DNA of 64,000 nucleotides from Rhizobium grahamii CCGE 502 (GCF_000298315.2 NZ_AEYE02000031.1:62001-126000); one strand, 5' to 3'; shown: positions 35,203 to 44,247, counted from the stretch's first letter. Numbers and translations: made by a program. Notes: generated by a model from the sequence alone, not told the origin.

Positions 35203-36978
35203 TTAGCCCGGCAGGCCGGCCTTGGCGAGGTCCGTGATGCAGCGGTCGATGAAAGCTTCGGTCATGACTGGATTGTCGCCGAAATAGAATTCTCGGCGGG
35301 CGTCACGGCACGTCATACCCGGCCGGAAGCGATGAAGCCTGGAGATTGCCTCTCGCGCTTCGTTCATTTCGCCTTGCCTTCCAAGGGCAGCGGCCAGAAA
35401 AATCGCCGGCCAGAAGGTTGCGTTCGGGGAGCGGAGTGATGCACGCGCTGCCTTTGCCGCTTCCGCCATGTTGCCCAATTGATAGTTCGCGAGCGCGAGA
35501 ACGTTATGGAAGGTCCACAGATGCGGATCGCGAGGACTGAGCCGGAACGCTTCCTTGACCTCTTCAATCCCTTCAGCGGGGCGCTCGACGTAGCAGAGGA
35601 CCTGTCCAAGCGCGAAGTGCGCCTGCGCAAAACTTTGGTCGAGCTGCAAGGCGTTGCGTAGGTGCGCAAGTCCGGCCTCCGTCGCACCATCAAGCGCCAG
35701 TGCCCTGCCCAAGGCGAGGTGCGCGGCAGGCTCTCTCTGGTCCGATATGATGGCGCGTTCGGCAAGGTCGATCGCATCACAAATCCGCTCGGCGCGTTCA
35801 TCAAGTGGGCCATACCAGCCGAGTTGAATGTGAACATAAGCCAGTCGCGCCTGCGCCTGCGCGAAGGTCGGGTCAATATCGATTGCCTGCTCGAACAGCG
35901 CCTTGGCCGTCTTCAATTCGTCGAGCGTGAACCGGTAGAGATGCCAGAGGCCCTTCAGGTAGATTTCCCAGGCATCCATGTCCAACACGGTGCGGCCCCG
36001 AAGGGCGGCGAATTCGATGGAACCGAGTTCCGGTTCGATCGTTCCAGTGATTTCCGAAGCAAGCTGGTCCTGAACCTCGAAGATGTCGGCCAACGTCCGG
36101 TCGTAGCGTTCCGCCCAGAGCAGACTGCCATCCGTGCCGTTCAGCAATTGCGCGGTAATGCGAACGCGATCTGCCGCGCGGCGCACGCTCCCCTCCAGCA
36201 CGTACTTGACGCCAAGGTCCTCCGCCACCTGTTGCGCATTGGGCTTGCGGCCCTTGTAGCTGAACGAGGAGTTGCGGGCTGCCACCAGCAGCCAGCGACA
36301 GCGCGCCAGCGTGGCGATCAGCTCGTCGGTGAAGCCGTCAGAGAAATGTTCCTGTTCCTCGATGCTCGACATGTTGCTGAACGGCAGAACCGCAATCGAG
36401 GGCCGATTGCGCAGAGGCCTCGTTCCCTTGTGCTTCGATGCGGTAGCCGATGGAAGCTGCTCGCTGTCCGCCGTCCATCGCCAGACCCGGATTGGTCGAT
36501 CGACGTTCCTAAGTTTGCGATTGCCGAAATCGATTGCCCGGAAGTCAAGCTTCGACCGGATCTGGTCGTTGACCTGCTGGGACACGCAGATACCGCCCGG
36601 CGGCGCCAGCGCCTGCAGGCTTGCGGCGACGTTCACGCCATCACCGAAGATGTCCTCTTCCTCAACCAGCACATCGTCAACGTGGATGCCGATCCGCCAC
36701 AGCATGCGCCGATCTGGTTCGAGTGCCTCGTTGCGTTGAAGCAGTGCTTTCTGGATCTCCATGGCGCAGCCGACGGCATCGACCACGCTTGCGAATTCGG
36801 CGAGCGCTTCATCGCCAACAAATTTGACGACGCGTCCGTGATGCTTGCCGATGCTGGGGACGATGATTTCGCTATTGTGGGCTTTCAGCGTCGCGAACGT
36901 ACCGCTTTCGTCAAGGCCCATCAGCCGGGAGAAGCCGACAACATCCGCATCCAAGATTGCTGCCAGACGCCGGGTCAT
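35203..36978 (-). CDS. Class III nucleotide cyclase-like protein with TolB-like and TPR domains
   Basis: The 591-residue protein has a class III cyclase domain at residues 1-170, a TolB-N-like segment (RPSIAVLPFSNMSSIEEQEH at about 200) and C-terminal TPR-like helical repeats from about 340. Metal-binding Asp12 (ILDADVVGFS) and Asp56 (KFVGDEALAEF) and Asn116 are present. However, the transition-state Arg expected four residues after that Asn is Ser120 (GVNVAASLQ), and the Gly after Asp56 is Glu57. Cyclase activity is therefore doubtful. ATG 36978 follows GGAGG. It lies on the opposite strand between two halves of a sugar locus. Confidence 0.88.
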   Translation of the reverse strand: MTRRLAAILDADVVGFSRLMGLDESGTFATLKAHNSEIIVPSIGKHHGRVVKFVGDEALAEFASVVDAVGCAMEIQKALLQRNEALEPDRRMLWRIGIHVDDVLVEEEDIFGDGVNVAASLQALAPPGGICVSQQVNDQIRSKLDFRAIDFGNRKLRNVDRPIRVWRWTADSEQLPSATASKHKGTRPLRNRPSIAVLPFSNMSSIEEQEHFSDGFTDELIATLARCRWLLVAARNSSFSYKGRKPNAQQVAEDLGVKYVLEGSVRRAADRVRITAQLLNGTDGSLLWAERYDRTLADIFEVQDQLASEITGTIEPELGSIEFAALRGRTVLDMDAWEIYLKGLWHLYRFTLDELKTAKALFEQAIDIDPTFAQAQARLAYVHIQLGWYGPLDERAERICDAIDLAERAIISDQREPAAHLALGRALALDGATEAGLAHLRNALQLDQSFAQAHFALGQVLCYVERPAEGIEEVKEAFRLSPRDPHLWTFHNVLALANYQLGNMAEAAKAARASLRSPNATFWPAIFLAAALGRQGEMNEAREAISRLHRFRPGMTCRDARREFYFGDNPVMTEAFIDRCITDLAKAGLPG

Positions 36979-37222
36979 GCGCCAACCTCCTGGTCTGAAG
37001 ACAGTAGCACGAGACGACGCGATGTCTACCGTGGCGGTCGCGGGGGGCAGAGACGAGATGCCCAAGTCGTCACCGGCGAATGGGAAATGCGGTACGTACA
37101 TCTTGCAGCCCGGAGCAGGCCGTGGTTAAGTCGGCCGCCTTCGATTTCCGCCCCGCGGGGCAAATTTGCAGTTTCGCCGAAATCGGCTTGCAGACTTCAA
37201 ATCGCGTGGTAGAACTCTACCA

Positions 37223-37233
37223 GAAACGTTTAC
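37223..37233. promoter_or_regulatory. LacI-type site upstream of the isomerase gene
   Basis: GAAACGTTTAC, read in reverse as GTAAACGTTTC, resembles the importer operator GTAAACCTTTAC. It lies 26 bp before the isomerase ATG, consistent with control by the same LacI repressor. Confidence 0.5.
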
Positions 37234-37258
37234 GGTCATCTTTTAGGGAGGAATTGAC

Positions 37259-38311
37259 ATGAAAACGATCAAGGGTCCGGGCCTGTTCCTTGGACAATTC
37301 GCGGGCGATGCCGCGCCTTTTAACTCGTGGGATTCGATTACCAAATGGGCAGCCGATATCGGCTACAAGGGCGTGCAAGTTCCGACCTGGGCGGGCCAGC
37401 TGATCGACCTCAAGAAGGCGGCTTCCTCGAAGGACTATTGCGACGAGTTCGCCGGCGTTGCCCGCCAGAACGGCGTCGAAGTGACGGAACTCTCCACCCA
37501 TCTTCAGGGCCAGCTGGTTGCCGTGCATCCGGCCTATGACGAAGCTTTCGACGGTTTCGCCGCGCCTGAAGTGCGCGGCAATCCGAAGGCGCGCCAGGAA
37601 TGGGCTGTCGAACAGGTGAAGATGGCGCTGACGGCGTCGAAGCACCTCGGCATCAAGGCGCATGCGACCTTCTCGGGCGCGCTCGCTTGGCCGTTCATCT
37701 ATCCGTGGCCGCAGCGCCCGGCGGGCCTCGTCGAAACCGCGTTCGACGAGCTTGCAAAGCGCTGGACGCCGATCCTCAATCACGCCGACGAGAACGGCGT
37801 CGACGTCTGCTACGAAATCCATCCGGGCGAAGACCTGCATGACGGTATCACCTTCGAGATGTTCCTCGAGCGCGTGAAGAACCATCCCCGCGCCAACATG
37901 CTCTACGATCCGTCGCACTACATCCTGCAGTGCCTGGACTACCTCGACAACATCGACATCTACAAAGACCGGATCAAGATGTTCCACGTCAAGGATGCCG
38001 AGTTCAACCCGAGCGGCCGCCAGGGCGTCTACGGCGGTTACCAGGGCTGGGTCGAGCGTGCCGGCCGCTTCCGTTCGCTCGGCGACGGTCAGGTCGATTT
38101 CGGCGCTGTGTTCTCGAAGATGACGGCCAACAACTTCGACGGCTGGGCCGTGGTCGAATGGGAATGCGCGCTGAAGCATCCCGAGGATGGCGCACGCGAA
38201 GGTGCCGAGTTCGTCAAGGCGCACATCATTCGCGTCACGGAAAAGGCGTTCGACGATTTTGCAGCCGGCGGTACGGACCAGGCTGCCAACCGCCGGATGC
38301 TGGGGCTTTGA
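37259..38311 (+). CDS. TIM-barrel sugar isomerase/epimerase
   Basis: The 350-residue product is an AP-endonuclease-2-type TIM barrel, the IolE/xylose-isomerase-like superfamily. It shows the metal-site pattern VCYEIHPGEDLHDG, NMLYDPSHYILQ, MFHVKDAEF and WAVVEWECA, whose Glu, Asp, His and Glu residues bind one divalent metal. The substrate is probably a sugar, keto-sugar or inositol derivative. ATG 37259 follows AGGGAGGA. It is followed by a Gfo/Idh dehydrogenase, a pairing seen in many inositol and keto-glycoside pathways. Confidence 0.9.
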   Translation: MKTIKGPGLFLGQFAGDAAPFNSWDSITKWAADIGYKGVQVPTWAGQLIDLKKAASSKDYCDEFAGVARQNGVEVTELSTHLQGQLVAVHPAYDEAFDGFAAPEVRGNPKARQEWAVEQVKMALTASKHLGIKAHATFSGALAWPFIYPWPQRPAGLVETAFDELAKRWTPILNHADENGVDVCYEIHPGEDLHDGITFEMFLERVKNHPRANMLYDPSHYILQCLDYLDNIDIYKDRIKMFHVKDAEFNPSGRQGVYGGYQGWVERAGRFRSLGDGQVDFGAVFSKMTANNFDGWAVVEWECALKHPEDGAREGAEFVKAHIIRVTEKAFDDFAAGGTDQAANRRMLGL

Positions 38312-38332
38312 TCAGCTAAAACTCCTTTCTAA

Positions 38333-38386
38333 CCCCTCCCCACAAGGGGAGGGCTGCCGCGAGTTTTCTCCCCGCTTGTGGGGGAA
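38333..38386. repeat. Palindromic intergenic repeat (REP-like)
   Basis: CCCTCCCC-ACAA-GGGGAGGG is followed by a second, inverted copy of the same theme, TCTCCCC-GCTTGT-GGGGGA. This double hairpin fills the gap between the isomerase and dehydrogenase genes and resembles dispersed palindromic elements common between genes in rhizobia. It could reduce expression of the downstream gene or stabilise the upstream message. Confidence 0.65.
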
Positions 38387-38438
38387 TGCCGGCAGGCAGA
38401 GGGGATCTTTCCCGCAGGGAACAAATTTGGAGGAACCA

Positions 38439-39626
38439 ATGGCAATTGAAGCATCTACAGAACAGGCGCGCGAACCGCGCATCCGTCTCGGCATGGTCGG
38501 CGGTGGCGCCGGCGCGTTCATCGGCGCAGTGCACCGCATCGCTGCCCGTATCGACGACCAGTACGACCTGATCGCCGGTGCCCTGTCATCAACGCCGGAG
38601 AAGGCGATGGCTTCGGGTCTCGATCTCGGTCTCGATCCGTCGCGCACCTATTCCAGCTACCGCGAGATGGCGATCCGCGAAGCGAAGCTGAAGAATGGCA
38701 TCGAAGCGGTTTCGATCGTTACGCCGAACCATGTTCACTACGACGTCGCCAAGGAATTCCTGCGTCGCGGCATCCATGTCATCTGCGACAAGCCGCTGAC
38801 CTCGAACCTTGCCGACGCCAAGAAGCTGAAGAAGGTGGCCGACGAGAGCGGCGCGCTCTTCATCCTGACGCATAACTACACCGGCTATCCGATGGTTCGT
38901 CAGGCACGCGAGATGATCGCCAATGGCGAACTCGGCGATATCCGCCTGGTCCAGGCCGAATATCCGCAGGACTGGCTTACCGAGGCCGTCGAGCAGACGG
39001 GTGCCAAGCAGGCCGTTTGGCGCACCGACCCGGCGCAGTCGGGTGCAGGTGGCTCCACCGGCGATATCGGCACTCATGCCTATAACCTCGCTTCCTTCGT
39101 GTCGGGCCTCGAGCTTGATAGTCTTGCAGCCGACCTTGACAGCTTCGTCGAAGGTCGTCGCCTCGACGACAACGCCCACGTGATGCTGCGCTTCAAGGCC
39201 AAGGGCTCCGAGAAGCCGGCCAAGGGCATGCTGTGGTGCAGCCAGGTGGCGCCCGGCCACGAGAACGGCCTCAAGGTCCGCGTCTACGGCACCAAGGGTG
39301 GTCTGGAATGGGTTCAGGCCGATCCGAACTATCTCTGGTTCACACCGTTCGGCGAGCCGAAGCGCCTGATCACCCGCAACGGCGCCGGCTCCGGCCCGGC
39401 GGCGGCCCGTGTCTCGCGCATCCCGTCCGGTCACCCGGAAGGCTATCTCGAAGCCTTCGCGACGATCTATACGGAAGCCGCGCGCGCCATCAACGCCCAC
39501 AAGAAGGGTAAGGCGGTCGACAAGGCCGTGGTCTACCCGACGGTTGATGACGGCGTGAAGGGCGTTGCCTTCGTTGATGCCTGCGTCGCTTCCTCGAAGA
39601 AGAATGGCGCCTGGGTCAAGGTCTGA
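38439..39626 (+). CDS. Gfo/Idh/MocA-family NAD(P)-dependent oxidoreductase
   Basis: The 395-residue protein has an N-terminal Rossmann fold (RLGMVGGGAGAFIGAVHR), the family motif ICDKPLTSNLADAKKL with the catalytic Lys, and the C-terminal substrate domain (GSTGDIGTHAYNL supplies the likely catalytic Asp and His). Relatives oxidise inositols or sugars at ring hydroxyls. ATG 38439 follows TGGAGGA. It lies 127 bp downstream of the isomerase, with a palindromic repeat between, and ends before a strong hairpin, so the two genes probably share a transcript. Confidence 0.92.
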   Translation: MAIEASTEQAREPRIRLGMVGGGAGAFIGAVHRIAARIDDQYDLIAGALSSTPEKAMASGLDLGLDPSRTYSSYREMAIREAKLKNGIEAVSIVTPNHVHYDVAKEFLRRGIHVICDKPLTSNLADAKKLKKVADESGALFILTHNYTGYPMVRQAREMIANGELGDIRLVQAEYPQDWLTEAVEQTGAKQAVWRTDPAQSGAGGSTGDIGTHAYNLASFVSGLELDSLAADLDSFVEGRRLDDNAHVMLRFKAKGSEKPAKGMLWCSQVAPGHENGLKVRVYGTKGGLEWVQADPNYLWFTPFGEPKRLITRNGAGSGPAAARVSRIPSGHPEGYLEAFATIYTEAARAINAHKKGKAVDKAVVYPTVDDGVKGVAFVDACVASSKKNGAWVKV

Positions 39627-39660
39627 TCGTCGGTCCACTAGGCTCACGGATACAACTAAT

Positions 39661-39694
39661 GGGCGCGCTTCCTAGAATATTAGGGAGCGCGCCC
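39661..39694 (+). terminator. Long hairpin terminator after the dehydrogenase gene
   Basis: GGGCGCGCTTCCTA and TAGGGAGCGCGCCC form a 14-bp stem with a single G-T type mismatch and a six-base loop, followed by a T-rich ATTGTCGTTT. Confidence 0.8.
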
Positions 39695-39750
39695 ATTGTC
39701 GTTTAACAATGCCGTGGCAAAATGGGCGCAACCAGATGGAGAAACGGTCG

Positions 39751-40134
39751 ATGAAAGCCTCTGCCCGAATTCTGACGTGCATCTCCGCGCTCGCTGCGTT
39801 TCCGGCATTGTCGCAGGAGGTCCCCAATCGCACACCGAACTTCTATGCCGGCCAGCGTGTTCCGGGCACCGTGAACGTGCAGACGACGGTATCCCTATCC
39901 GTGCCTGTCGAGGCCGGGGAGGAAGCCGGGGAACAGATCAAGGCCGCCCAGAAAGGCTTCTACATGATGGCTGGGGGGCAATGCGATCTCATCCTGCAGA
40001 CGCTGGCCGAGAGCTGCCAGATCATCAACCTCACCAGCAGCGCCGATCTTAATCGCGGTTCGCGAAACGACATTATCGTGCGTGGCACGGTGACGATGGC
40101 GGTCAAGCTCAAGGACGCCAAGCCGAACCCCTAG
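39751..40134 (+). CDS. Small secreted hypothetical protein
   Basis: The 127-residue product has a signal peptide (MKASARILTCISALAAFPAL, then SQEVP) and a mature part with two cysteines 11 apart (GGQCDLILQTLAESCQIINL) that could form a disulfide. The C-terminus is strand-rich (NDIIVRGTVTMAVKL). I do not recognise a family. ATG 39751 follows GGAG by nine bases; in-frame ATGs at 39709 and 39736 are weaker. It converges with the doxX gene. Confidence 0.65.
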   Translation: MKASARILTCISALAAFPALSQEVPNRTPNFYAGQRVPGTVNVQTTVSLSVPVEAGEEAGEQIKAAQKGFYMMAGGQCDLILQTLAESCQIINLTSSADLNRGSRNDIIVRGTVTMAVKLKDAKPNP

Positions 40135-40192
40135 CGTTCTCCGGCATAGTGGGCCGAAGCGGCAGAGCGCGCCGCCTCGACCCGGGTAATGA

Positions 40193-40594
40193 TCAGGCCG
40201 CCGCCTGCTTGCGCTTGATCAGCGCATCGAAGCTGAAGGGGCCACCACCGGCAGCAACCAGATAGAGAAAGACGAAGCAGAACAGGATTGCGGCGACACC
40301 GCCGTTCTGCGCCGGATAAAAGCCCTTCGGGGCATGTCCGATGAAATAGGCAAAGGCCATCAGGCCGGAAAGAACGAAGGCGGCGGCGCGTGTCTTAAAG
40401 CCGACCAGCACGAGGAAGCCGAGCGTCAGTTCGAGCAGGCCTGCGATCCAGGACATGGAGCCCACATCGGGCACGCGTTCGGCGGCCGGAAAATGCAGGA
40501 TTTTCTGCGTGCCATAGCTGAACAGCACGAGCGAGGAGACGACACGCAGCAGGCTGAGGAGATGTGGCTGCGCCAGGTGGATCGAGGAGAGCAT
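40193..40594 (-). CDS. DoxX-family membrane protein
   Basis: The 133-residue product has four hydrophobic helices and the DoxX pattern (LLSLLRVVSSLVLFSYGTQK, then LELTLGFLVLVGFKTRAAAF and FYPAQNGGVAAILFCFVFLYLV). DoxX proteins are linked to redox-active membrane complexes, but the function is not settled. ATG 40594 follows AAGGAA; the open frame runs further upstream to 40753 with no family match and no ribosome site. Confidence 0.88.
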   Translation of the reverse strand: MLSSIHLAQPHLLSLLRVVSSLVLFSYGTQKILHFPAAERVPDVGSMSWIAGLLELTLGFLVLVGFKTRAAAFVLSGLMAFAYFIGHAPKGFYPAQNGGVAAILFCFVFLYLVAAGGGPFSFDALIKRKQAAA

Positions 40595-40938
40595 CGGGTT
40601 CCTTTCGTGGTGATGTCGTCCCTGCTCTCTAGCGTGGCTTCCAGGGATCGCAAATTCACGACTTCTGACATCGGCGTTATCAGCGTTTTCAATATGATAG
40701 CATTCGATTGGCTTCGGATTGATGTGCCCGCCTCCCGGCACGCTGATGTGCATATGCGGACCGGTGAAAGCGTCCCCGGGGATGTCCCGAGATTCGACTT
40801 CTACCGTCCGCTGCCTTGATTTCGGCGTGGTGCCCGCCTAGATTGCGGTCATCGCCAATACCAACAGGATGTGTGCAGCAATGGATTTCACCCCAATCGC
40901 AACGCCAGTTCGCCTTGCCATTCGGGAGTCCTTTATCC
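40595..40938. other. Divergent intergenic region between doxX and ABC-F genes
   Basis: This 344-bp gap should contain both promoters, but I see no convincing -35/-10 pair or operator. A 38-codon plus-strand frame (ATG 40869) overlaps the ABC-F start, without a good ribosome site. Confidence 0.4.
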
Positions 40939-42540
40939 ATGCCTGCATCCATTACCCTGTCGAATCTTTCGTGGTCCACGCCTGACGGGCGTACCCTTCT
41001 TTCCCATCTCGATGTGAGCTTCGGCGCCGAGCGAACCGGACTTGTCGGCCGTAACGGTGTCGGCAAGACGACGCTGCTGAAGCTCGTCTCCGGCGAACTG
41101 CAGCCGCAATCCGGCAGCATTGCCTTTGGCGGACGGCTCGGCATCCTGCGTCAGTCGGTTCAGGTCGAGGAGCGGGCAACGGTCGCCGATCTCTTCGGCG
41201 CCAGCGACGCGCTGGCCATCCTTCGCCGCGCCGAAGCCGGCGATGCCACTGGCGACGAACTTGCCAATGCCGATTGGACGATCGAGGCGAGGATGGCCGC
41301 GGCGATCGAGCGCGTCGGGTTGGATGCGGAGCCGGAAACGCTACTGACCTCGCTTTCGGGTGGGCAGCGGACGCGCGTGGGTCTTGCGGCCCTTGTCTTC
41401 TCCGATCCTGATTTCCTTATCCTCGACGAGCCGACCAACAATCTCGACCGCGATGGGCGGGAGGCCGTCATCGCCTTGCTCGCCGGCTGGCGCGCCGGCG
41501 CCATCGTCGTCAGCCATGATCGCGAACTGCTCGAAACCATGGATGCGATCGTCGAGATCACCACGCTTGGCGCCCGGCGATACGGTGGAAACTGGAGCGC
41601 CTTTCAGGAACGCAAGGCGCTTGAGCTCGCCGCCGCCGAACACGATCTTGCGGATGCGGAGCGGCGCGTTGCCGATGTGGTCCGCAGCGCCCAGGTTGCG
41701 GCGGAGCGGCAGGCCCGCAGCGACCGCAACGGCCGCAAGAAGGCGGCAAGAGGCGACATGCCCCGCATCGTCGCTGGCGGTCTCAAGCGGGCGGCTGAGA
41801 ACACCAGCGGCAACAAGGTTCGCCTTGGCGAAAAACGCCGCGAGGAGGCGATGGAGGAGGCATCCGCTGCCCGGAAACGGATCGAGATCCTGCAGCCCTT
41901 TTCGGCCCAACTCGCATCAACCGGGCTGCCGCCCGGCAGAGATGTCCTCCGGCTGGAGGGCGTCACCGCCGGCTATCAGCCAGAGGCTCCGATCATTCGA
42001 AACCTCTCTTTTGCGATGACCGGCCCCGATCGCATCGCGATCGCCGGGCCGAACGGCTCGGGCAAGACGACACTGCTGGCGCTGATCACGGGCGCGCTAC
42101 AGCCGTCGTCCGGAACCGTCTCCCTCATGACCGGCTTTTCTCTTTTCGATCAGAGCGTCAGTCTTCTCGATCGATCGCTGTCGATCCGCGAGAACTTCCG
42201 CAATCTCAATCCCGGCGCGAATGAGAATGCCTGCCGCGCGGCGTTGGCACGGTTCATGTTCCGGGCGGATGCGGCGCTGCAGCAGGTCTCAACGCTATCA
42301 GGCGGGCAGTTGCTGCGCGCAGGGCTCGCCTGCGTGCTCGGCGGGGCGAAACCACCGCCCCTGCTGATCCTGGACGAGCCGACCAACCATCTGGATATCG
42401 ATTCGATCGCTGCGGTGGAGGTGGGGCTGCAGGCTTATGACGGTGCGCTGCTGGTCGTCAGTCACGACGAGGTGTTTCTGGAGAATATCGGCATATCGCG
42501 CCGGCTTCAGCTTCCTCTTGGCGAAGAGGTTCTGCTCTAG
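40939..42540 (+). CDS. ABC-F family ATPase (ribosome-associated type)
   Basis: The 533-residue protein has two ATPase domains and no membrane segment, as in ABC-F translation factors. Domain one holds GLVGRNGVGKTTLLKLVSGE, signature LTSLSGGQRTRVGLAALVF and FLILDEPTNNLD; domain two holds IAIAGPNGSGKTTLLALITG, STLSGGQLLRAGLACVL and LLILDEPTNHLD. A charged linker (about 230-310) joins them. ABC-F members act at the ribosome E site in translation or antibiotic protection. ATG 40939 follows GGGAG. It is longer-standing alone, not with transporter genes. Confidence 0.9.
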   Translation: MPASITLSNLSWSTPDGRTLLSHLDVSFGAERTGLVGRNGVGKTTLLKLVSGELQPQSGSIAFGGRLGILRQSVQVEERATVADLFGASDALAILRRAEAGDATGDELANADWTIEARMAAAIERVGLDAEPETLLTSLSGGQRTRVGLAALVFSDPDFLILDEPTNNLDRDGREAVIALLAGWRAGAIVVSHDRELLETMDAIVEITTLGARRYGGNWSAFQERKALELAAAEHDLADAERRVADVVRSAQVAAERQARSDRNGRKKAARGDMPRIVAGGLKRAAENTSGNKVRLGEKRREEAMEEASAARKRIEILQPFSAQLASTGLPPGRDVLRLEGVTAGYQPEAPIIRNLSFAMTGPDRIAIAGPNGSGKTTLLALITGALQPSSGTVSLMTGFSLFDQSVSLLDRSLSIRENFRNLNPGANENACRAALARFMFRADAALQQVSTLSGGQLLRAGLACVLGGAKPPPLLILDEPTNHLDIDSIAAVEVGLQAYDGALLVVSHDEVFLENIGISRRLQLPLGEEVLL

Positions 42541-42556
42541 GCGGCTGGCTGTCGGA

Positions 42557-43285
42557 TCAGATGTAGAGGCCGGCCATCTTGCGCCAGGCGCCGGCCCGGT
42601 GAGCGCGACCGTTCCAGACATGCAGCCGGTGGCCGACCTGCTTTTCCGCCAGCAGTCGGCTGAGGTGGTAGTTGTTGTCGAGGAAGGGGTCGGCGTCACC
42701 GATGGTCAGGACGATCTCGACCTCGCGCAGCTTTTCCAGCTGCCAGCCGCCGTTCAGTCCCGGCAGGAAGTGCGTCGGCGTGTGGAAATAGACTGCGTCG
42801 TCGTAATAGCCGTCGAACAGATCGCCGAAGGATTCGACCCTGATCGTCAGGTCGTAGCGGCCGGAGAAGGCGACGAGCTTGCGAAAGAGGTGCGGATGGC
42901 GGAAGACCAGGCTCGCGGCCTGGAAGGCGCCGAGGCTGCAGCCATGCACGATCGTGCATTCATGCCCGTTCTTCGAGGCCATCAGCGGCAGGACTTCGTT
43001 CAGGATGTAATCTTCGAAGACCGTGTGGCGGCGGATGCGATCTGCCGGATGCCGGTCGAAGCCGTAGAAGGTTTCGGCGGCCAGCCCCTCGATGCAATAG
43101 AGTTGCAGCTGGCCGGCTTGCAGCTTCCCGGCAAGGCTCTCGACAACGCCGAGCCTTTCGTACTCCCAGAAGCGTCCCTCGCGGGTCGGAAACATCAGCA
43201 CCTTGGCGCCGGCGTGGCCGAACACCAGCAGCTCCATCTCGCGATGCAGGCGCGGACTATGCCAGCGCAGATATTCCCGGTTCAT
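42557..43285 (-). CDS. Alpha/beta-hydrolase, putative esterase
   Basis: The 242-residue product has the nucleophile elbow VHGCSLGAFQAA and resembles the esterase D / PHB-depolymerase-like group found beside carbohydrate genes (VLMFPTREGRFWEYERLG, then FHTPTHFLPGLNGGWQLEKL). The acid is probably in TIGDADPFLDNN and the His in LHVWNGRAHRAGAW. No signal peptide is seen. Its ATG overlaps the stop of the upstream AXE1-type gene by four bases (ATGA), so the two are translationally coupled. Confidence 0.82.
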   Translation of the reverse strand: MNREYLRWHSPRLHREMELLVFGHAGAKVLMFPTREGRFWEYERLGVVESLAGKLQAGQLQLYCIEGLAAETFYGFDRHPADRIRRHTVFEDYILNEVLPLMASKNGHECTIVHGCSLGAFQAASLVFRHPHLFRKLVAFSGRYDLTIRVESFGDLFDGYYDDAVYFHTPTHFLPGLNGGWQLEKLREVEIVLTIGDADPFLDNNYHLSRLLAEKQVGHRLHVWNGRAHRAGAWRKMAGLYI

Positions 43286-44247
43286 AACACCTTGAAAAAA
43301 TCTCGGACTTTCTCGCGCAGAATCGCGTTCTGCTCGGTGCTTCCGGGATAGTCGAAGTGTCCCGCATCTAATATGAAGGTTTCATTATATTTTGATGTCG
43401 GCAGGGCGTTGGCCACCGCGAACTGGCAGGGCGGTGCGACGGCGGGGTCGAAGAGGGCGACGGCCGCCAGCACCGGCACCGTGATCCGGCTTGCGGCGCT
43501 GGCCGCGTCGAACATGCGCAGGGTCTCGAGCACGCTTCCATGTGTCTTCTGGTACCTTTGCACGGAATCGGCGCTGCCGACCGTCGGCAACGTCAGCCAT
43601 TGCGCTCGGTTGCCGAAGGTCGGGACGACGAGGTGGCCGCGCTCGATCCGCGGATCGAACGGGATCGCCAGCGCGCCGATGCCGCCGCCGAAGCTGACGC
43701 CGCTGTAGCCGATATGGCCCAAGAGCCAGGGGTAAAGTGCCAGAAGCGTCGAGACGGCAAGCCAGAGGTCATCGACGCAGCCGCCGATAATGTAGGTCTC
43801 AGGTTTATCGATACCCTGGAGCACGTGGCCGGACGCATCGGCCGGGATCGGCGGACAGGCGCTCCGCGACAGGCCGCGCGCGCAGGGAAAGAGAATGGCC
43901 GCATCCTCGACCGGCATATCGAAATCCGGTGCATCGCGGCCGCCATAGCCGTGGCCGACCACCAACCCGCGCCGCACCGGTCTTGCTCGTGGCAAAAGCA
44001 GCCAGCCGCCGATCTCGAAGCCGCCGGTCGAGGTGTAGGTGATGTCGAGGACCCGCCAGTCTGGATGGGCCAGCTTGCTCTTTCGAAGCACCGGCTGCGG
44101 ATCGGTGGCGATCGCTCTTTCGTATCGGGCCTTCCAGAAGGCGTCGAAACCTGGCGGTGCCTCGGGAGGGACGATTGCCCGGAGGTCGGCAAGCGTCATG
44201 CCGTAGGTGGGATCGAAGGCGAAAGGATGTGTCTTGGGGATGCTCAT
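43282..44247 (-). CDS. Acetylxylan-esterase-like hydrolase (AXE1 family)
   Basis: The 321-residue cytosolic enzyme fits the AXE1/cephalosporin-C deacetylase family: RGLVVGHGYGGRD oxyanion region, the Ser nucleophile in GYSGVSFGGGIGALAIP, the Asp in VALFDPAVAPPCQFAV and the His in ILDAGHFDYPGS. It likely removes acetyl groups from imported xylo- or other oligosaccharides. ATG 44247 is chosen as homology begins at MSIPKTHPFAFDP; an upstream ATG at 44277 is possible. It diverges from the beta-glucosidase gene. Confidence 0.85.
   Translation of the reverse strand: MSIPKTHPFAFDPTYGMTLADLRAIVPPEAPPGFDAFWKARYERAIATDPQPVLRKSKLAHPDWRVLDITYTSTGGFEIGGWLLLPRARPVRRGLVVGHGYGGRDAPDFDMPVEDAAILFPCARGLSRSACPPIPADASGHVLQGIDKPETYIIGGCVDDLWLAVSTLLALYPWLLGHIGYSGVSFGGGIGALAIPFDPRIERGHLVVPTFGNRAQWLTLPTVGSADSVQRYQKTHGSVLETLRMFDAASAASRITVPVLAAVALFDPAVAPPCQFAVANALPTSKYNETFILDAGHFDYPGSTEQNAILREKVRDFFKVL

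Noticed and set aside
40869-40985. A 38-codon frame overlapping the ABC-F start, possible regulatory leader peptide
   Set aside because: The ribosome site is poor, no attenuator hairpin is evident and ABC-F itself has a normal GGGAG site. A leader role is not supported.
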